A stretch of 8,137 nucleotides of DNA from contig JAGUXE010000073.1 of NCBI GenBank assembly GCA_020061995.1, forward strand, positions 1 through 8,137, in the 5' to 3' direction. The stretch comes from Ignavibacteriales bacterium (lineage in GTDB: Bacteria > Bacteroidota > Ignavibacteria > Ignavibacteriales > Ignavibacteriaceae). The notes beneath the pieces were generated by a model. It was not told where the DNA came from, did no database searches, and was given only the letters and a program-made list of their open reading frames with translations. Below, in pieces: positions 6,054 through 8,137 of the stretch. Positions within the stretch are counted from its first letter, which is position 1; every line of letters begins with the position of its first letter. The position numbers and the translations under genes are program-made.

Positions 6054-7461
6054 AAAAACAATATTTATCCTTCAGCTTACTGAGCATATCCTAAAAGTAA
6101 CAAAATGCCTACTGGGTTATCCTGCCAAAAGGGAATTTGTAGGTTTAGAATCTGAATTAATTCCACTGAATTGCGATGATAAAAAGATAACCGAAATAAT
6201 AGAGCAGGTCTTAAGGAGATTAGGGTACAATAATCACCCTGTGATTATATCTTTACCGCGAAATCAAGCCATCCTAAGATACTTAAAAATTCCCTCTCAA
6301 TCACCCCGAGAAATTGAAGGTATCATTCCTTTACAGGCTTCTCAATACCTGCCATATCCAGCCAATGAATTAATTACGGGTTACCAAAGTATCTCAGTGG
6401 ATAAAGAAGGCTATTCTTATATAAATCTGGTTATCGTGCGTAGAGACGTAGTTGAACGCTATCTTAAGGTCTTTGGCAAGCTAAATATTAAAAATGTTAT
6501 TATAGCTTTAAGTTCTTATGGCCTTTGCAATCTTTATACTTTTATTAAATCTAAGGATATAAAAGTAATAATGATTATTGATATTGACTCTCAACAAGTA
6601 GAAATAGTGATTGCTTCCCAGAAAAAACTACTTTTTAGTCGTTACTTTAAAATCAACCGAAACCAAGCCAACTGGCAAGGTTTATTTATCGATGAGATAA
6701 ATAAGACCCGAGATGCATATTTAAAGGAAACCTCCAAAGAAGCACCGTCAAAAATTATCCTGGTGGGTGTAGGTAAATTTTTGCCAGGATATGCAGAAAT
6801 TCTTAAAGGCCAAAGCGCTTTACCTATTGAGATTTTATCCTACGAGCAAAATAAGTGTTTCTCTAAAAATGTATTAGAGGGGCTTTTAAATTCTGACCAT
6901 TCATTTGCCAGCCTATTTGGCTTAGGCCTAGAAGATATCCTTAAGTCTCTAAATCTTTTACCCGAAGAAATAAAGAGGGGAATTGAAAAAATTTCTAAGT
7001 ATAAGGAATACCTACGCCTTTTGTTATTTATAACTGGTATAATTTTTATATTAAGCTTAGGTATTATTAAGGATTTAGATAACAAGGCACAGTACCTTAA
7101 GCGCCTTAAGGTAGAACTGGATAAAATTATAAATGAAGCTAAACCTCTTGAAGAGATAGAGAAAAGATTCCAATTATTAGAGAATCGCTACCAGAAAAAA
7201 CCTACAAGTTTAGATGTGCTTTATGAATTCCATCAAATTCTACCAGCTCAAGTTTCTTTGGTTAACCTTAGCTATGAAGAAGACAATCAGGTAGTCTTAC
7301 GTGGACAAACTACGCAACTAAATGCTGTATTTGACTTTGTTTCACAATTGGAAAAGTCAAATGTATTTAAAAACTTTAATATAAAAGTAAGATATGCCAC
7401 TTCGAAAAAGACAGAGGTAGGCGAGATGGTTGATTTTGAAATCGTTTGTCTAAAGAAATAG
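6043..7461 (+). CDS. gspL: Type II secretion system protein GspL (PilM-like plus PilN-like domains)
   Basis: This 472-residue protein links the cytoplasmic ATPase to the periplasmic scaffold. Residues about 1-295 look like the actin-like PilM/GspL cytoplasmic fold: RNQAILRYLKIP (73-84), MIIDIDSQQVEI (177-188) with LFSRYF (197-202), and VGVGKFLPGY (241-250). The PilM phosphate-loop motif near the N-terminus (D-I-G-S) is absent, so nucleotide binding is unlikely, as in known GspL proteins. A PilN-type junction, LNLLPEEIKR (303-312), precedes one membrane helix (about 324-343), a coiled coil (about 346-385) and a small ferredoxin-like periplasmic domain (about 390-472). It is therefore the equivalent of PilM fused to PilN. 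The ATG is inside the end of gspK with no obvious ribosome site; gspM follows five bases after the stop. Confidence 0.85.
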   Translation: MKAKKTIFILQLTEHILKVTKCLLGYPAKREFVGLESELIPLNCDDKKITEIIEQVLRRLGYNNHPVIISLPRNQAILRYLKIPSQSPREIEGIIPLQASQYLPYPANELITGYQSISVDKEGYSYINLVIVRRDVVERYLKVFGKLNIKNVIIALSSYGLCNLYTFIKSKDIKVIMIIDIDSQQVEIVIASQKKLLFSRYFKINRNQANWQGLFIDEINKTRDAYLKETSKEAPSKIILVGVGKFLPGYAEILKGQSALPIEILSYEQNKCFSKNVLEGLLNSDHSFASLFGLGLEDILKSLNLLPEEIKRGIEKISKYKEYLRLLLFITGIIFILSLGIIKDLDNKAQYLKRLKVELDKIINEAKPLEEIEKRFQLLENRYQKKPTSLDVLYEFHQILPAQVSLVNLSYEEDNQVVLRGQTTQLNAVFDFVSQLEKSNVFKNFNIKVRYATSKKTEVGEMVDFEIVCLKK

Positions 7462-7466
7462 CCAAA

Positions 7467-7994
7467 ATGCAAAGGATACTTACTAAGAGAGAAAAGATAA
7501 TTTTATATATTACTATTGGGGTGATTATCTTTAGCATTATTTTTAATTTCTTAATTTTGCCGGTATTAACTAAAATAGGGCTTTTAAATAAAGAGATTAA
7601 TCTTACCCAGACAAGATTAAAGAAGTATACGCAACTCTTAAGCCAAAAAGATTATATTCAAAGTAAATATAATAAATTTATCTCAAGAGTAGGCGTATCT
7701 GGGAGGCGCCAAGATACCCTGGTGGACGCGTTATCAGAACTAGAAAACCTGGCTAAAGAGGCAAATATCCGTATCATTGATATAAGACCACAAACACCAG
7801 GCAATATAAATTTATACAAAGAAATCATTATTGATTTAAGAACAGAAGGGACAATGGAAGGATATCTTAAATTTATTTATAATATTGAAAATTCTCTCTT
7901 ATTGTTAAGGATTAAGAGATTTCAACTAAATGCTAAGCCTGCTACAGAAGCCTTAGAAGGCAGTTTTTCTATCTCACAAATTTCTGTTGAGTAA
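7467..7994 (+). CDS. gspM: Type II secretion system protein GspM (PilO/GspMb-like)
   Basis: A protein of about 175 residues with a charged N-terminus (MQRILTKREK), one membrane helix (about residues 11-33), a coiled-coil stretch (about 38-70) and a small alpha/beta periplasmic domain. The segments IIDIRPQTP, YKEIIIDLRTEGTMEGYLKFIYNIENS and LLRIKRFQL follow the PilO/GspMb pattern. GspM partners GspL in the inner-membrane assembly platform, and its position after gspL supports the call. ATG 7467 is preferred: it leaves a five-base gap after the gspL stop, with a weak AAAGAAA upstream. A TTG at 7446 would add seven residues and overlap gspL but has no ribosome site. This is the last T2SS gene in the window; no gspN or gspD follows within it. 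Confidence 0.82.
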   Translation: MQRILTKREKIILYITIGVIIFSIIFNFLILPVLTKIGLLNKEINLTQTRLKKYTQLLSQKDYIQSKYNKFISRVGVSGRRQDTLVDALSELENLAKEANIRIIDIRPQTPGNINLYKEIIIDLRTEGTMEGYLKFIYNIENSLLLLRIKRFQLNAKPATEALEGSFSISQISVE

Positions 7995-8003
7995 ATAAAA
8001 AGC

Positions 8004-8032
8004 TTGACAATCTTAATTATTCTTTATATTTT
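8004..8032 (+). promoter_or_regulatory. Candidate promoter downstream of gspM
   Basis: A perfect TTGACA (8004-8009) begins nine bases after the gspM stop. TATATT (8025-8030) follows at 15 bp and TATTTT (8027-8032) at 17 bp. Neither combination is ideal in both sequence and spacing. If real, it would drive a gene beyond the right edge; no start codon with an extended open frame is evident on the + strand before the edge. No hairpin terminator is visible after gspM. Confidence 0.3.
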
Positions 8033-8042
8033 CAGGAGTTTG

Positions 8043-8137
8043 TTAGTTTTTCAGCTTTCCTTTGAATCGTTCCGACTTGATATTGTATAGAGAAGCGGCA
8101 AGTTCTTTGTTTTTTGATAACAGGAAGCTGGAATCAA
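8043..8137 (-). CDS. Possible C-terminal fragment of an unrecognised minus-strand gene
   Basis: Read leftward from the right edge, one minus-strand frame is open for 30 codons and stops at TAA (complement of 8043-8045). Its composition looks protein-like: SSFLLSKNKELAASLYNIKSERF and then a basic end KGKLKN. It would converge on gspM. I do not recognise a family. A frame of this length is common by chance, and another minus frame is open for nearly as long, so this is only a pointer for whoever has the adjoining sequence. Confidence 0.2.
   Translation of the reverse strand, partial: DSSFLLSKNKELAASLYNIKSERFKGKLKN

Noticed and set aside
7995..8045. Rho-independent terminator after gspM
   Set aside because: The stretch is AT-rich but I find no GC-containing hairpin followed by a T run.
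8052..8130. Inverted repeat CAGCTTTCC (8052-8060) and GGAAGCTG (8123-8130) as possible element ends
   Set aside because: The match is short with a one-base length difference, there is no target duplication, and the interval is too small and featureless to call an element.

Overview
The window holds most of a type II secretion system (T2SS) inner-membrane and pseudopilus operon on the + strand: gspE, F, G, H, I, J, K, L and M. Genes are packed with 1 to 38 bp overlaps or very short gaps. The DNA is AT-rich (roughly one third G+C by eye). A glycosyltransferase family 9 C-terminus at the left edge suggests an LPS-bearing, Gram-negative-type envelope. The E-F-G-H-I-J-K-L-M order, the PilM/PilN-like GspL, the PilO-like GspM and the Ala-type prepilin cleavage sites would fit a deep-branching diderm such as Candidatus Omnitrophota. 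That taxonomic reading is inference only.

Layout. 1-108: end of a probable heptosyltransferase-like gene. 109-268: AT-rich intergenic region with candidate promoters. 269-3195: gspE (assembly ATPase) and gspF (platform protein), joined by a TAATG overlap. 3196-3248: short gap with a degenerate 8-bp tandem repeat and a strong Shine-Dalgarno sequence. 3249-3734: gspG, the major pseudopilin, with an unusually long leader containing a perfect 8-bp tandem array. 3649-5121: minor pseudopilins gspH, gspI and gspJ. 5118-6053: the tip protein gspK. 6043-7994: gspL and gspM, which link the ATPase to the periplasm. 7995-8137: a candidate promoter and possibly the end of an unrecognised minus-strand gene.

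How the genes work together. GspE hydrolyses ATP on the cytoplasmic face, docked on GspL. GspF transmits the motion. GspG polymerises into the pseudopilus under a tip of GspH, I, J and K, and GspL/GspM form the transperiplasmic scaffold. GspC, the secretin GspD and the prepilin peptidase GspO are not in the window and must be encoded elsewhere if the machine is complete.

The most unusual feature is around the start of gspG. Two arrays of the same 8-bp repeat family lie in opposite orientation, one in the gap before the gene and one inside its leader. Because 8 is not a multiple of 3, any change of one or two units in the coding array would shift the frame before the mature pseudopilin. The locus is therefore a candidate phase-variable switch for secretion. 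This is a hypothesis; the repeats are directly visible and the switching is inferred.
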